Counted from the first letter of the stretch, positions 8,241 through 16,803 are shown. The stretch is 64,000 nucleotides of DNA from Bacillus sp. B-jedd (GCF_000821085.1 NZ_CCXR01000001.1:4318501-4382500); one strand, 5' to 3'. The notes: generated by a model from the letters alone, not told the origin. A program made the numbers and translations.

Positions 8241-9749
8241 CTAATTGTAATACAGGTTCTCAGTCGGATATACTGGATCATTGGTGATGTCGATTCCAAG
8301 CTTCTTAAAGGTCTGTTCGTTTTCCCTATTCAATATAACCGTAGAATGAGCTTGTGTGTCTTTTAAATTTGGCAGTTGCTTATAAGCCAGCTCAGAAGTA
8401 GGGTTAGTGACCGCACTGATTGCCAGTGCAATCAGCACTTCATTGGCGCTTAGTGTCGGGACTCGGCTGTTCAAATCATCGGTCTTCAACCGTTGAATCG
8501 TCTGCAAAATCATCGGTGACAACAAATCAATTTCATCGGCAATATTGGCCAATTTCTTCAACCCATTCAGAATCGCGGCTGCCGAAGCATCCATCAAAGT
8601 TGTCGTTCGACCGGTGATCATCTCGCCATTTGGCAGTTCTATCGCAATTACGGCTTGCAAATGCGTACTGTCAATTCTCTCTTGGACTGCTTTCGCATAA
8701 TTACGGGCCGGCAATACAGGTGCCCGATCCTCTTTCTTTAAGTCAGTCTCCTCCAAAATCACTTGCATATGGCGTACACTATCTTCATCGGCAAGCCCTT
8801 TTTTATAGTCGTTCTCTACGACGAAACTGCGCCGAATGATTTCCTGCCTGGCAGCTTCCTGCACGATGTTATCGTCGGTGATACCCGATTTCAAACGATT
8901 AACACCCATATCGGTCGGTGAGCGGTAAACAGACTCTTTACCAGTAATCCTTTCAATAATCCGTTTGATGACAGGAAACGTCTCCATATCCCGATTGTAA
9001 TTGATCGCTACTTTCCCGTATGCTTCATAGTGATAATTGTCAATCATATTCACGTCTTTCAAATCGACGGTAGCCGCTTCATAAGCGATATTTACCGGGT
9101 GCTTTAATGGCAAGTTCCAAACCGGAAAAGTCTCAAATTTGGCATAGCCGACTTTATTCCCCAGTTTGTTCTCATGGTACATTTGGTTAAGGCAGGTTGC
9201 AAGCTTTCCGCTGGCCGGGCCAGGTGCCGTTACTACCACGATTGGCTTTGTCGTTTTAATATAGGGATTCATCGCAAATCCCTCGTCGCCAATGACCGCG
9301 TCCACATTTGTGGGATAACCTTTGATTTCACTGTGAGTGTAGACGCTAATTCCGCTTCTCTCAAGCTTGGTCATAAATACTTTGGCTGTTGGCTGTCCTT
9401 GATAACGAGTGAGCAAGACACTGTTGACAGAAATGCCATATGCCCGGTATTCATCGATTAAGCGCAAGACATCTTGGTCATAAGTGATACCGTAATCTTC
9501 ACGGACTTTGTTCCGCTCGATGTCTCCAGCGTACACACAGATGATGATTTCCGCATTTTCTTTCAGCGTATTCAATAATTTGATCTTGGCATCTTCATCA
9601 AATCCAGGCAAGACACGTTTGGCATGTTTGTCGCCTATCAATTTTCCGCCAAATTCCAAGTAAAGTTTATCATACTGCTGCACCCGTTCTAGGATGTAGG
9701 CAGATTGTTCTTGTAAATATTTCTCCGAATCAAATCCAACTTTTTTCAT
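8241..9749 (-). CDS. DUF1846 domain-containing protein
   Basis: A 502-aa cytosolic protein that matches the DUF1846 family along its length, including the segment [21 protein letters not shown] near residue 90 and [20 protein letters not shown] near residue 175, a P-loop-like GPASGKLA motif. Family length is about 490-505 aa, so it is complete. Members are widespread in Firmicutes; structures exist but no agreed function, and a nucleotide- or metal-dependent enzyme has been suggested. It starts at ATG 9749 and ends with a conserved ENLYYN tail. It sits alone in island module 2, flanked by gene remnants on both sides. Codon use is more GC-rich than its neighbours, so it probably has a different origin from the AT-rich TIR genes nearby. 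Confidence 0.8.
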   Translation of the reverse strand: MKKVGFDSEKYLQEQSAYILERVQQYDKLYLEFGGKLIGDKHAKRVLPGFDEDAKIKLLNTLKENAEIIICVYAGDIERNKVREDYGITYDQDVLRLIDEYRAYGISVNSVLLTRYQGQPTAKVFMTKLERSGISVYTHSEIKGYPTNVDAVIGDEGFAMNPYIKTTKPIVVVTAPGPASGKLATCLNQMYHENKLGNKVGYAKFETFPVWNLPLKHPVNIAYEAATVDLKDVNMIDNYHYEAYGKVAINYNRDMETFPVIKRIIERITGKESVYRSPTDMGVNRLKSGITDDNIVQEAARQEIIRRSFVVENDYKKGLADEDSVRHMQVILEETDLKKEDRAPVLPARNYAKAVQERIDSTHLQAVIAIELPNGEMITGRTTTLMDASAAAILNGLKKLANIADEIDLLSPMILQTIQRLKTDDLNSRVPTLSANEVLIALAISAVTNPTSELAYKQLPNLKDTQAHSTVILNRENEQTFKKLGIDITNDPVYPTENLYYN

Positions 9750-9839
9750 TTAATTTCTGCCCGCCTTCTATACTTCAAACTTTCTCTTAAACCGCTAGAT
9801 AAAAACGCCTTAAGAGAGAATCCAAACTAAAATACATCC

Positions 9840-10315
9840 TTTATCATTATAAAGCTTTTAAAAAAATTGACAAAGGAAAACTGGTCCAATCGTTTCAATA
9901 ATTGGGTCCTTCTAATAGGCAGATTCATCCTATCATGAATGTATTCAACCAAAATAACGGAGTTTTGGCATGCTCCTCCAACTCCACTCAGCTCATTATG
10001 TATTCCTTGTTCTATCCTCAGATGGGCCAACAAGTGCAATCGTTTCTCCTCTCTTTACGTTAAAGTTAATATTACTGAGGATTATTCCTTTTCCTTATAA
10101 CCGAATGTTACACCTTTGTATTCAATGTCTTCAATTAAATTTTTAACATCCGTAGCATTTAGATTATCTTTCTCAGCAGGTGCAGTGTTTAGCAAATCCA
10201 AATAACGGCGAAAACCCACTACTCCCTTTGGATAGGTTTCAATAACTGAATTAATTTGATTTTGGCGTAAGGAAAACGTTAGAATTCGGTTTAATAACTG
10301 TATTATTTTTAACAT
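9840..10315 (-). pseudogene. ABC exporter remnant (linker and start of nucleotide-binding domain)
   Basis: The minus-strand frame 10315-10082 reads VIETYPKGVVGFRRYLDLLNTAPAEKDN...DIEYKGVTFGYKEKE, the typical linker between the membrane domain and ATPase domain of MsbA/MdlB-type ABC exporters. A +1 frameshift near 10082 moves the reading into IILSNINFNVKRGETIALVGPS, the strand leading into Walker A, after which the GxGKT motif is lost. The membrane domain and most of the ATPase are absent. It is therefore a broken fragment; its boundaries are approximate. Confidence 0.65.
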
Positions 10316-10365
10316 TTGTACAAAACATGTATAAGTTAGAGTTTATTTTATATTATAAACCTCAT

Positions 10366-10385
10366 TTACTTATGATACGGTTCAC
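10366..10385 (-). repeat. rlmH 3'-end att-like site 3
   Basis: On the minus strand: GTGAACCGTATCATAAGTAA, which would encode the E-P-Y-H-K-stop end of RlmH. It is the cleanest internal copy and stands alone between the ABC remnant and the first TIR gene. Confidence 0.7.
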
Positions 10386-10576
10386 CGTAACGTATATAGG
10401 GTACTCCGCCGAGTGCCCTTCGTAATTTAGAAAGGATGATGTTGTCTTGGGGTACGTCACTAATGATCTTTGTAGACCAATGAAAATAGGCTTGTAGACT
10501 ATGGTTTCTAAGTTAATTAAGACTATCCACGACTTTCTGTAATATGGGCTGTAAATGGCGTAAGCGATTCGTTAAG
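10386..10576. other. Non-coding, between att-like site 3 and TIR gene
   Basis: About 190 bp with no visible gene. It would contain the 3' untranslated end of the TIR gene at 10577. Confidence 0.4.
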
Positions 10577-11473
10577 TTAGTTGCTTCTTTCTGTGATAAC
10601 AAAATGAGTGTTCTTTATCGGGCAATTTCTTCTAAATAACTTAAAAGCCAAATTTATGGTTCCTTCATCGAATTTCTTAAACTCTTTCAGAACTTTCTCT
10701 TTATTAGAGTAAGATATACACAAAAGAAGCCCGTAAATGTTTTTCTTCGTTAAAAAATTTCTTGAATTTGGAATTATATCAAGCAAATCAAAATATGTTG
10801 ATGCCATAGCCTCCCAAATTTTCACTTCTCTTTCGGGATTAGTATCGTATTTAAAATTGTTAATTGTCTTCTCCAGAGAAATATCATAATAGTCTTTGAA
10901 AACATTATGTACGAGTTTAATTCTATTAATAAGTTGTTTTGGTAATTTTTCATGTCTTAAAGGGAACATATCTTCTATTTGATTAATATCAATATCTAGT
11001 TGTTCCCCTTTATTTTCATATAATGATTCATATATCATTTGTCTGGTAATGTTTTCTAATATATCGGGTCTAACCACTTTGCACAATTCAAGTGCTATTA
11101 TATTTTCATTCATTCCATTGGTATTCAATGCATACTTATCTGCCAGGAATGGACTAAAATTGAGCAAATCATCTTTTGATATTCCATGCCAAATTGGTAA
11201 TATTACTTTACCGTAAGCTATTTCTTTACTAAGAAGACTTTTAAGTTCATAGTCTGTCCAACTCTTTTGCATAAATGCTTTACTTAAAACGACTACTCCA
11301 AATGATGAGTTAATTAATCCAATATCAATCGACTTGGATAGACTATCGCCGATTCTTAATGAGAATTCATCGTACCAAACGTTTACTTTTAGTTTACTAA
11401 GTACTTGTGCCAAGGGTCTAACGAAAGATTCTTTATCCTCAGATGCATGAGAAATAAATAAATCATATTCCAT
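10577..11473 (-). CDS. TIR-domain protein (candidate anti-phage NADase/sensor), 298 aa
   Basis: Residues 1-135 form a TIR domain: MEYDLFISHASEDKESFVRP opens strand A, YDEFSLRIGDSLSKSID (34-50) is the BB-loop region, and SWTDYELKSL (71-80) carries the Glu76 expected to be the NADase catalytic residue. Residues about 140-298 are a helical C-terminal region that I do not recognise. Bacterial TIR proteins of this kind act in anti-phage systems by cleaving NAD+ or making signal nucleotides; whether this one is active is inferred from Glu76. It is in island module 3 downstream of a decayed TIR-like gene in the same orientation, which could once have been its operon partner. No ribosome site odd features; AAGGAG lies just upstream of ATG 11473. 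Confidence 0.82.
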   Translation of the reverse strand: MEYDLFISHASEDKESFVRPLAQVLSKLKVNVWYDEFSLRIGDSLSKSIDIGLINSSFGVVVLSKAFMQKSWTDYELKSLLSKEIAYGKVILPIWHGISKDDLLNFSPFLADKYALNTNGMNENIIALELCKVVRPDILENITRQMIYESLYENKGEQLDIDINQIEDMFPLRHEKLPKQLINRIKLVHNVFKDYYDISLEKTINNFKYDTNPEREVKIWEAMASTYFDLLDIIPNSRNFLTKKNIYGLLLCISYSNKEKVLKEFKKFDEGTINLAFKLFRRNCPIKNTHFVITERSN

Positions 11474-11562
11474 TCCAAGAATCTCCTTTGAGTTTAAAAT
11501 ATTTATGCAGGTGTGTCAGCTACCTGTCATCATTGTATATGAAGCTACCTGAGAAGTCTTCA

Positions 11563-12168
11563 GAGAAATAGGTTGGGACTTGATTTTCGGGGTTTCAGGG
11601 GGAAATTTCTTCTTGATAGTGAATTTGCCTTTTCGCTTGTCAGACGCCTCATCGATAAATCTCTCGGGGTTATTAATAATAGTAGAGTACTTAATTATTA
11701 CGCATTACGCAATATATTTCATCATCTGTATAATGAGCTGTTGATCCGTCATACTCATGATTTTTTTGGACTAGTTCTGACAAGTAGTTTTTATAATGAC
11801 TCGTCTGTGACCAAAGTGTGGTTCCACAATTACAAAGTCGAGACGTACATTCACTTGGTTGGTAAATAAGATCATACACTTCGTCTCGTATTACGGCTAA
11901 GAGACCGTTTGGATTATCTCCCCACAGTGAAGCCTGTATCTCTGAGTTTACAAAAGATCGCTGTGCAGTTTGGTATCCTAATATTACCTGTGTGACTGTT
12001 GAATCAGCTCAAAAGTCTTCTCTAACGATGTGCATAATAGTCTAGGTATCATTTATATTAAAATCCCCATCTGAGACAGATTTATCTTAAAATGATTTCC
12101 GCTAAATTTTATGAGGTTCTGTATGCCCTGATCGTTAGCGTGATGATAGCTAATGAAAGTCTTATGTA
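11563..12168 (-). pseudogene. Decayed TIR-like (DUF1863/ThsB-type) gene, paralogue of 12282-12905
   Basis: Three-frame reading of the minus strand from about 12168 gives LHKTFISYHHANDQGIQNLI, then after frameshifts TAQRSFVNSEIQASL, GLLAVIRDEVYDLIYQPSE, KNYLSELVQKNHEYDG..HYTDDEIYCV and FIDEASDKRKGKF. Each block matches, in order, the intact protein encoded at 12282-12905 (for example HKTFISYHHKNEQDLKNEI, TAQRPYVNSEIQASL). The start codon is changed, stop codons occur near 12010 and 11695, and part of the N-terminal third is lost. The two copies are divergent rather than near-identical, so they are old paralogues or came in separately. Confidence 0.85.
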
Positions 12169-12204
12169 ATGTCTCCTGGCTTCCACTTAACTCTAATTTC
12201 CCCC

Positions 12205-12227
12205 TACTTATGGTACGTACGGTTCAC
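12205..12227 (-). repeat. rlmH 3'-end att-like site 4 (imperfect)
   Basis: On the minus strand: GTGAACCGTACGTACCATAAGTA, which is the att-like core with a 4-bp GTAC duplication in the middle. It separates the intact TIR operon from the decayed TIR-like gene. Confidence 0.5.
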
Positions 12228-12281
12228 TGTGGTTATTTAAGAGGCAATAAAGGCGTTGGTGATTTACCCATGTCTTTTTAA

Positions 12282-12905
12282 TTATTTAAAACTTTTGGAT
12301 TTGTTCTTACCTATTCGTGGTGTACCTTCGTCTGGAATCTTCTTTATTGCTAATAAATCATTGTCTCGTTTATCAAATGCCTCATCAATATAAAATTCAG
12401 GGTTACTGATAAAATTAGAGTATTTTACAACAGCACAATAAATATCTTTACTGTTGTAATGGCATTTGTCTCCATAATAAGTATGATTTTTCTTAATTAA
12501 ATTTGGAATATAATACTCATAAAATGTACTATTTCTATTGCGAACTACACCACCACAATCAGAACATGTACCACTCGTATAAATATCGTTATACAAATCA
12601 TCTCGAATAACTGCTAACAAACCATTATGTTTATTCTTGCTAGTGTCGCGTAAAGATGCCTGGATTTCGGAATTAACATATGGGCGTTGTGCAGTTTCCC
12701 AACCTACTAAAACAACAGTCACCGTTGAATTATGCAAGTAATCTTCTCTTATAATTCTCATAATTTCATCTTCGCTTAAATCGGTATTGATTTCACCGTC
12801 GGCAACAGCTGAATCAATAAAATCCTCTCCGCCAAACTTTTCAATTATTTCATTTTTTAGATCTTGTTCGTTCTTGTGATGATAACTGATAAATGTTTTA
12901 TGCAC
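12282..12905 (-). CDS. TIR-like (DUF1863/ThsB-type) protein with Cys-rich insert, 207 aa
   Basis: MHKTFISYHHKNEQ opens a TIR-like fold, and STVTVVLVGWETAQRPYVNSE (60-80) matches the ThsB/MTH538-type TIR-like family, with Glu80 at the expected active position. ThsB proteins of Thoeris systems sense phage and make a signal nucleotide. Residues 110-157 hold four cysteines (C114, C117, C148, C157) that look like a zinc-ribbon insert, which I do not remember from standard ThsB. The gene overlaps the upstream membrane-protein gene by 8 bp (ATG at 12905), so the two are co-translated. No canonical ThsA (SIR2-SLOG) gene is visible, so if this is Thoeris-like the effector must be different, for example the membrane protein next door. 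Confidence 0.78.
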   Translation of the reverse strand: MHKTFISYHHKNEQDLKNEIIEKFGGEDFIDSAVADGEINTDLSEDEIMRIIREDYLHNSTVTVVLVGWETAQRPYVNSEIQASLRDTSKNKHNGLLAVIRDDLYNDIYTSGTCSDCGGVVRNRNSTFYEYYIPNLIKKNHTYYGDKCHYNSKDIYCAVVKYSNFISNPEFYIDEAFDKRDNDLLAIKKIPDEGTPRIGKNKSKSFK

Positions 12906-13620
12906 TCTGGATCCCCCATTTCTCTATATTAATGTCAAATTCTACAGAAACCTGTTCTGTGAAGAATTTATTCAGTTTTTCAAAATCAGTTTTTAGTTGT
13001 TCATAGTGGTGGTAGCTTTGTTGTAGTTCACCTATTGGTTTCATATAAAAGTTTTCTTCATCACTTTTTTCCAAGTATGTATACCAACGTCGATAGTTAC
13101 TTTGATGCGTAGTTAAGAAATTGTTTAATTCTTTTATGATTTCATTAGACAAATCATATAGATGAGTCTCTTTACTTACTTTATTGCTTTTCCGTTTTTT
13201 TGCATCACCTAATATCTTAATTTCATCTCTTACAAACTTATATACTTCAAAATAAGAATCTAGTGTTTCCTTTATGTTGTCATGTTCAAAATCTACCTTA
13301 AATAACGTTCGTTTTGTATCTAAGAACGTACGCAGCTGTCTTTTAAACAATTGGTTTGGATTATCAAATAAAACATTGAATCCACCAATGCTTAATTTAT
13401 CAACACGAAAGGCCCATTTTTTAAGCCCTATGAATACCAACAGAAGGGTTATCAACAATAAGGGTATTAACGCGAATAGGGTAGTCGAAATAAAAATTAA
13501 ATTTCGCCACAACGTGTTTACATAATGAACTTCTATTTTTTGTATATCAACTATACTAAGAAAGACTATTATTCCAGCGATAAGCAATGCTATGATTAAC
13601 CATTTTGCTATTTCCTTCAC
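12898..13620 (-). CDS. Two-TM membrane protein, putative effector of the TIR operon, 240 aa
   Basis: Two hydrophobic helices, at about residues 7-24 and 41-67, are followed by a roughly 170-residue charged, mainly helical cytosolic domain (many E, K, Y and a HHYEQLKTDFEKLNKFF segment near the C-terminus). I do not recognise the cytosolic domain; it is not an obvious macro, SLOG, SAVED or nuclease domain. The gene lies 55 bp downstream of the TIR gene at 13676 and overlaps the TIR-like gene at 12898-12905, so it is the middle gene of a three-gene operon. A small membrane protein next to TIR sensors is a common abortive-infection effector arrangement, where signal binding opens or clusters the membrane protein; that role is inferred from context. 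Confidence 0.7.
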   Translation of the reverse strand: MKEIAKWLIIALLIAGIIVFLSIVDIQKIEVHYVNTLWRNLIFISTTLFALIPLLLITLLLVFIGLKKWAFRVDKLSIGGFNVLFDNPNQLFKRQLRTFLDTKRTLFKVDFEHDNIKETLDSYFEVYKFVRDEIKILGDAKKRKSNKVSKETHLYDLSNEIIKELNNFLTTHQSNYRRWYTYLEKSDEENFYMKPIGELQQSYHHYEQLKTDFEKLNKFFTEQVSVEFDINIEKWGIQSA

Positions 13621-13675
13621 AATTCCACCTCGAATCCAAAGACACCTATATTTTCCAATGTATAATCAAAGAATA

Positions 13676-14518
13676 TCATGTGTTATTATTACTTTTATAT
13701 CTTTTTAGCGAAGGAAGTATCTTTTTTGCTATTGTTTCTAGATTCTCATCTTTACGATGTAAATATTTAATGTCATCAAATAGAAAATCTATTTTATCTA
13801 TATCAACATCCTGATGAACTACAGCAATCGTTAATAAATCTTTTTTGGAAGCATATCTACTTGAGAATTTAGTTAACTCCAAATCACACCAGTTTGAATT
13901 AATAAAGTCGTTTGTAATCCAAAAAATGACTCCTGCAGATTGTTTTATTCCTTTTTGAATTGCTTTAACAATTGATTCGCCATAATCAATATTAACTTTA
14001 TCAAACCAAACAGGTAATCCTGCTCCATTTAAATAAGGAATTAAATCCTCGACTTCACTTTTATTTTTAGAAGAATGACTTAAGAATATAGGCATCTGAT
14101 TTCCAAGTGGTTTATCTATTACATAACCCATCTTTTCTAATTTACTTTTCTCAACAAATGGGAAAAGTAATTCATTGTTCATCGCTTCTAATACGTCACT
14201 CTCTCTTACTAAAGTTTGACTATTAAACCTTCTATTGCCTATTTCTTGACTTAATTCATTAAATGTAATATCTGGACGATAACGTAAACCTTCTGCCCTC
14301 ATCAAATTCTTCATTACCTCAACATGTCCTTCTTTAGGATTATCATAGCTTACTACAATGAAAAATTCTAAATTATATGGAATTGAGTTAGTCAAAAGAT
14401 TTACCATTTGAAGAGATGTTGCATCTTGATTTTTTAATAATTCCATTAGTACCGGTACTAAAGGCTTTCTTACACCATAATCACATTCCCAAACGTAATC
14501 TTTGTCTAATTTCTCCAT
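13676..14518 (-). CDS. C-terminal TIR-domain protein, 280 aa
   Basis: Residues 142-275 are a TIR domain: QMPIFLSHSSKNKSEVEDL opens it, VWFDKVNIDYGESIVKAI (170-187) is the BB-loop region and SNWCDLELTKF (208-218) carries Glu214 as the likely NADase residue. Residues 1-140 are a separate N-terminal domain that I do not recognise (DYVWECDYGVRKPLVPVLMELL... start; LVRESDVLEAMNNELLFPF near its end), probably a sensor or oligomerisation domain. It is the first gene of the TIR / membrane protein / TIR-like operon. Bacterial TIR proteins with a variable partner domain are frequent defence effectors. Activity is inferred. Confidence 0.8.
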   Translation of the reverse strand: MEKLDKDYVWECDYGVRKPLVPVLMELLKNQDATSLQMVNLLTNSIPYNLEFFIVVSYDNPKEGHVEVMKNLMRAEGLRYRPDITFNELSQEIGNRRFNSQTLVRESDVLEAMNNELLFPFVEKSKLEKMGYVIDKPLGNQMPIFLSHSSKNKSEVEDLIPYLNGAGLPVWFDKVNIDYGESIVKAIQKGIKQSAGVIFWITNDFINSNWCDLELTKFSSRYASKKDLLTIAVVHQDVDIDKIDFLFDDIKYLHRKDENLETIAKKILPSLKRYKSNNNT

Positions 14519-14724
14519 TTTTCCACTCCACTCTGGAACATTCCATCAATTTTAATATGCTAACTATCATATTATTACGTTAAGAAATTATTTTAGTTTC
14601 ATATTTCTAATTTTTTTACTCCTCCCTATTCTTATTTCTACAAATATTTTTAGTTTTGCTTATACATTGTTATTATTAATTAATCTATAAAATAAAAAAG
14701 AGTAAGGACTTTTAAAATGGTACC
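14519..14724. other. AT-rich promoter region of the TIR operon
   Basis: About 200 bp, very AT-rich, upstream of the TIR gene at 14518 and bounded on the right by the IS element. I see no confident -35/-10 pair. Confidence 0.4.
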
Positions 14725-14767
14725 TGTAGGTAGGACACTCGAAAAAAAGAGTGTTCAACCTACAGGT
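14722..14767. terminator. Hairpin at the left end of the IS element
   Basis: ACCTGTAGGTAGGACACTC pairs with GAGTGTTCAACCTACAGGT across a short A-rich loop, followed by ATTTTTT. It overlaps the left terminal repeat, and would stop transcription reading into the element from outside. Confidence 0.6.
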
Positions 14768-16166
14768 ATTTTTTATATACTTGAATTTCACTATAGAGGG
14801 ATTGGGGACACCATGAGTAAAATAACATTTCATCTAAAGAGATAAACATACTTCAAGGAAATCCAAATGTACATCGAGTCAGTGTAAGATCGATTACCTA
14901 TACAAATGAATTTAAAAATAGATTTATAGACGAATACCAAGCCGGTAAACTCCCGCGTCAAATCTTTGAGGAGAATGGCTTTGAAGTGGATGTCATCGGA
15001 ATGAAACGAGTTGAGCAGTCAGCCTGCAGGTGGAAAAAGGCTTATGAAAAGAATGGCCTGATTGGGCTTACAGATACAAGGAAAACGGCTTCGGGCAGAC
15101 CCTTGGAACGTGAGCTTTCACCTGACGAAGTAATTGAGAGACAAAAGGCAAGGATTGAACTTCTAGAAGGACAGGTAGAGCTGTTAAAAAAGCTAGAAAC
15201 GACCGAAAGGAGGCTGCTAAACGCAAGAGAAAATCTAAATCCGAATAAAGCATACCAACTGATTTTTGAGACGCTTAAACAAAATGACTTTAAAGGGATG
15301 ACGGGATATTTTTGTGAACTGCTGGATGTCTCCCGGTCAGGCTAGTACAGCTATCTACAGGCAGCCCCTATCCGTGAAGCCAGGGAGAAATCAGACCTTG
15401 AGGCGAAGGAAATTATTTTAAAGGCCTTTAACCGTCGGGGATATAAGAAAGGCTCCCGCTCCATTAAAATGAACCTGGAGAATGAACTTAATACAATCTA
15501 CAGCCGCAAAAAGATCCAGAGAATCATGAGGAAGTATGGGATTGTCTGCCCTCAACGAAAGCCAAATCCTTATAAAAAGATTGCCAAGGCCACAAAGGAA
15601 CATCAAGTAGTTCCGAACAAATTAAACAGGAACTTTAAGCAAGGAATCCCAGGAAAAGTGTTACTGACAGACATCACTTACCTGCCATATAACGGTAATA
15701 GTATGGCTTATTTGTCGACCGTAAAAGATGCCTGCACCAATGAAATCCTGGCTTACCATTTGTCTGACCGGATCACCTTGGACATTGCGACCCGGACGAT
15801 CCATAAATTGATGAACAACAAGAAAGTGACACTTCACGAAGAAGCCTTTATCCACTCGGACCAGGGAAGCCACTACACAAGCCCCCGCTACCAGAAGCTT
15901 TTAAAGGGATATGGCCTGGACCAGTCAATGTCAAGGAGGGGAAACTGTTGGGACAATGCACCTCAGGAATCCTTCTTTGGCCACATGAAGGATGAGGTGA
16001 ATTATAAATCAGCAAGGACGTTGAAGGAATTGAAGTCAAGAATAGATCATTACATGGTCTACTATAATAATTACCGCTACCAGTGGAATTTAAAAAAGAT
16101 GACCCTTATTCAATTTAGGAATCATCTTCTAGCAGCTTAATCTCTTTTTTTATAGTGTCCTTGACA
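14725..16166 (+). mobile_element. IS3-family insertion sequence (decayed copy)
   Basis: The ends are imperfect inverted repeats: TGTAGGTAGGACACT then A-rich on the left, and the complement TGTCAAGGACACT then A-rich on the right, at 14725 and 16166. Between them lies a transposase with helix-turn-helix and DDE domains. Total length of about 1.44 kb is typical of IS3. No clear target-site duplication is visible. It sits between the TIR operon and rlmH. Confidence 0.8.
14813..16140 (+). pseudogene. IS3-family transposase, broken by a frameshift and an internal stop
   Basis: A translation continuing ISSKEINILQGNPNVHRVSV...RSITYTNEFKNRF (HTH part) runs in the same frame into MDVIGMKRVEQSACRWKKAY, a coiled-coil, and the DDE integrase core (LTDITYLPY, then DQGSHYTSPRY and a final E near QESFFGHMKDE). 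Two lesions are visible: a 1-nt deletion just after the ATG at 14813 (ATGAGTAAAATAACATT, one A short of the frame) and an in-frame TAG at 15343-15345 where the family has a Tyr codon (VSRSG-stop-YSYLQA). The HTH and DDE parts lie in one frame here; I cannot tell whether the ancestor used programmed frameshifting. The copy is not expected to make active transposase on its own. Confidence 0.83.
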
Positions 16167-16277
16167 TGGGTGCCAGTTTATTTTGTCCTTTCTCTTTTGG
16201 AATATATTTAATTTAGTTGTTTTTTAATTTCCTCAATTTTTCTATTTGAATTGTAAGTTCTAATTTCTTGTTTACCA
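16167..16277. other. IS-rlmH spacer
   Basis: About 110 bp, T-rich, with a TGGGTGCCAGTTTATTTTG motif at 16167-16185 that resembles a short motif at 35329-35348. No gene. Confidence 0.35.
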
Positions 16278-16296
16278 TCACTTGTGATACGGTTCT
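16278..16296 (-). repeat. rlmH stop-codon region, att-like site 5 (presumed primary attachment site)
   Basis: On the minus strand the last codons of rlmH read GAGAACCGTATCACAAGTGA. Copies of this sequence recur at 733, 5586, 10366 and 12205. In Staphylococcus the same gene position is the SCC attachment site. Confidence 0.65.
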
Positions 16297-16757
16297 CCCC
16301 GAATTATCCGAAATGCGCGATAAATCTGCTCAACCAGTATCAAACGCATCAATTGATGTGGAAAGGTCATTTTTGAAAAGGATAGTTTTTCATTGGCGCG
16401 GGCGAGGACTTCGCCGCTCAATCCAAGCGATCCGCCGATGATAAAAGCGATTTTGCTTTTGCCATGGAGGGCGAGCTTGTCCAGGGTGGCGGCGAGCTCT
16501 TCGGACGATTGCATTTTGCCTTCAATGGCCAGGGCGATGACATGGGCGTCAGGGCTGACCTTCGCCAGGATGCGTTCCCCCTCCTTTTTCTTGACCTGCT
16601 CCATTTCCGCTTCGCTCATTTCTTCTGGAGCCTTTTCGTCAGCGACCTCTATAATTTCGATTTTTGCATAAGCAGACAGCCGCTTCGTATATTCCTCTAT
16701 TCCCTGCTTCAAATATTTTTCTTTCAATTTACCAACCGTTACAACAGAGATATTCAC
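16278..16757 (-). CDS. rlmH: 23S rRNA pseudouridine-1915 N3-methyltransferase
   Basis: A 159-aa SPOUT-family protein, exactly the usual length. It starts [16 protein letters not shown] and ends [17 protein letters not shown]; the SAM-binding knot ([16 protein letters not shown]) and the conserved [11 protein letters not shown] tail are present. RlmH methylates pseudouridine 1915 in helix 69 of 23S rRNA on the assembled 70S ribosome. The gene is intact although an accessory island begins at its stop codon; the overlapping att-like sequence preserves the C-terminal codons. The rlmH gene is followed in transcription order by island DNA and preceded by the small CxxH/CxxC gene. Confidence 0.97.
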   Translation of the reverse strand: MNISVVTVGKLKEKYLKQGIEEYTKRLSAYAKIEIIEVADEKAPEEMSEAEMEQVKKKEGERILAKVSPDAHVIALAIEGKMQSSEELAATLDKLALHGKSKIAFIIGGSLGLSGEVLARANEKLSFSKMTFPHQLMRLILVEQIYRAFRIIRGEPYHK

Positions 16758-16803
16758 AATTCACAACCCTTTACAAATTGGTTACAAACAGTTTACAAAC
16801 ATG

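Noticed and set aside
9827..10039. 70-codon minus-strand frame with methionine start
   Set aside because: It overlaps the decayed ABC-exporter reading in another frame and has no recognisable content.
1..16277. CRISPR arrays or cas genes in the island
   Set aside because: I looked for evenly spaced direct repeats with unique spacers and for Cas motifs; none are visible. The only regular tandem array is the 52-bp one at 28915, which has no unique spacers.
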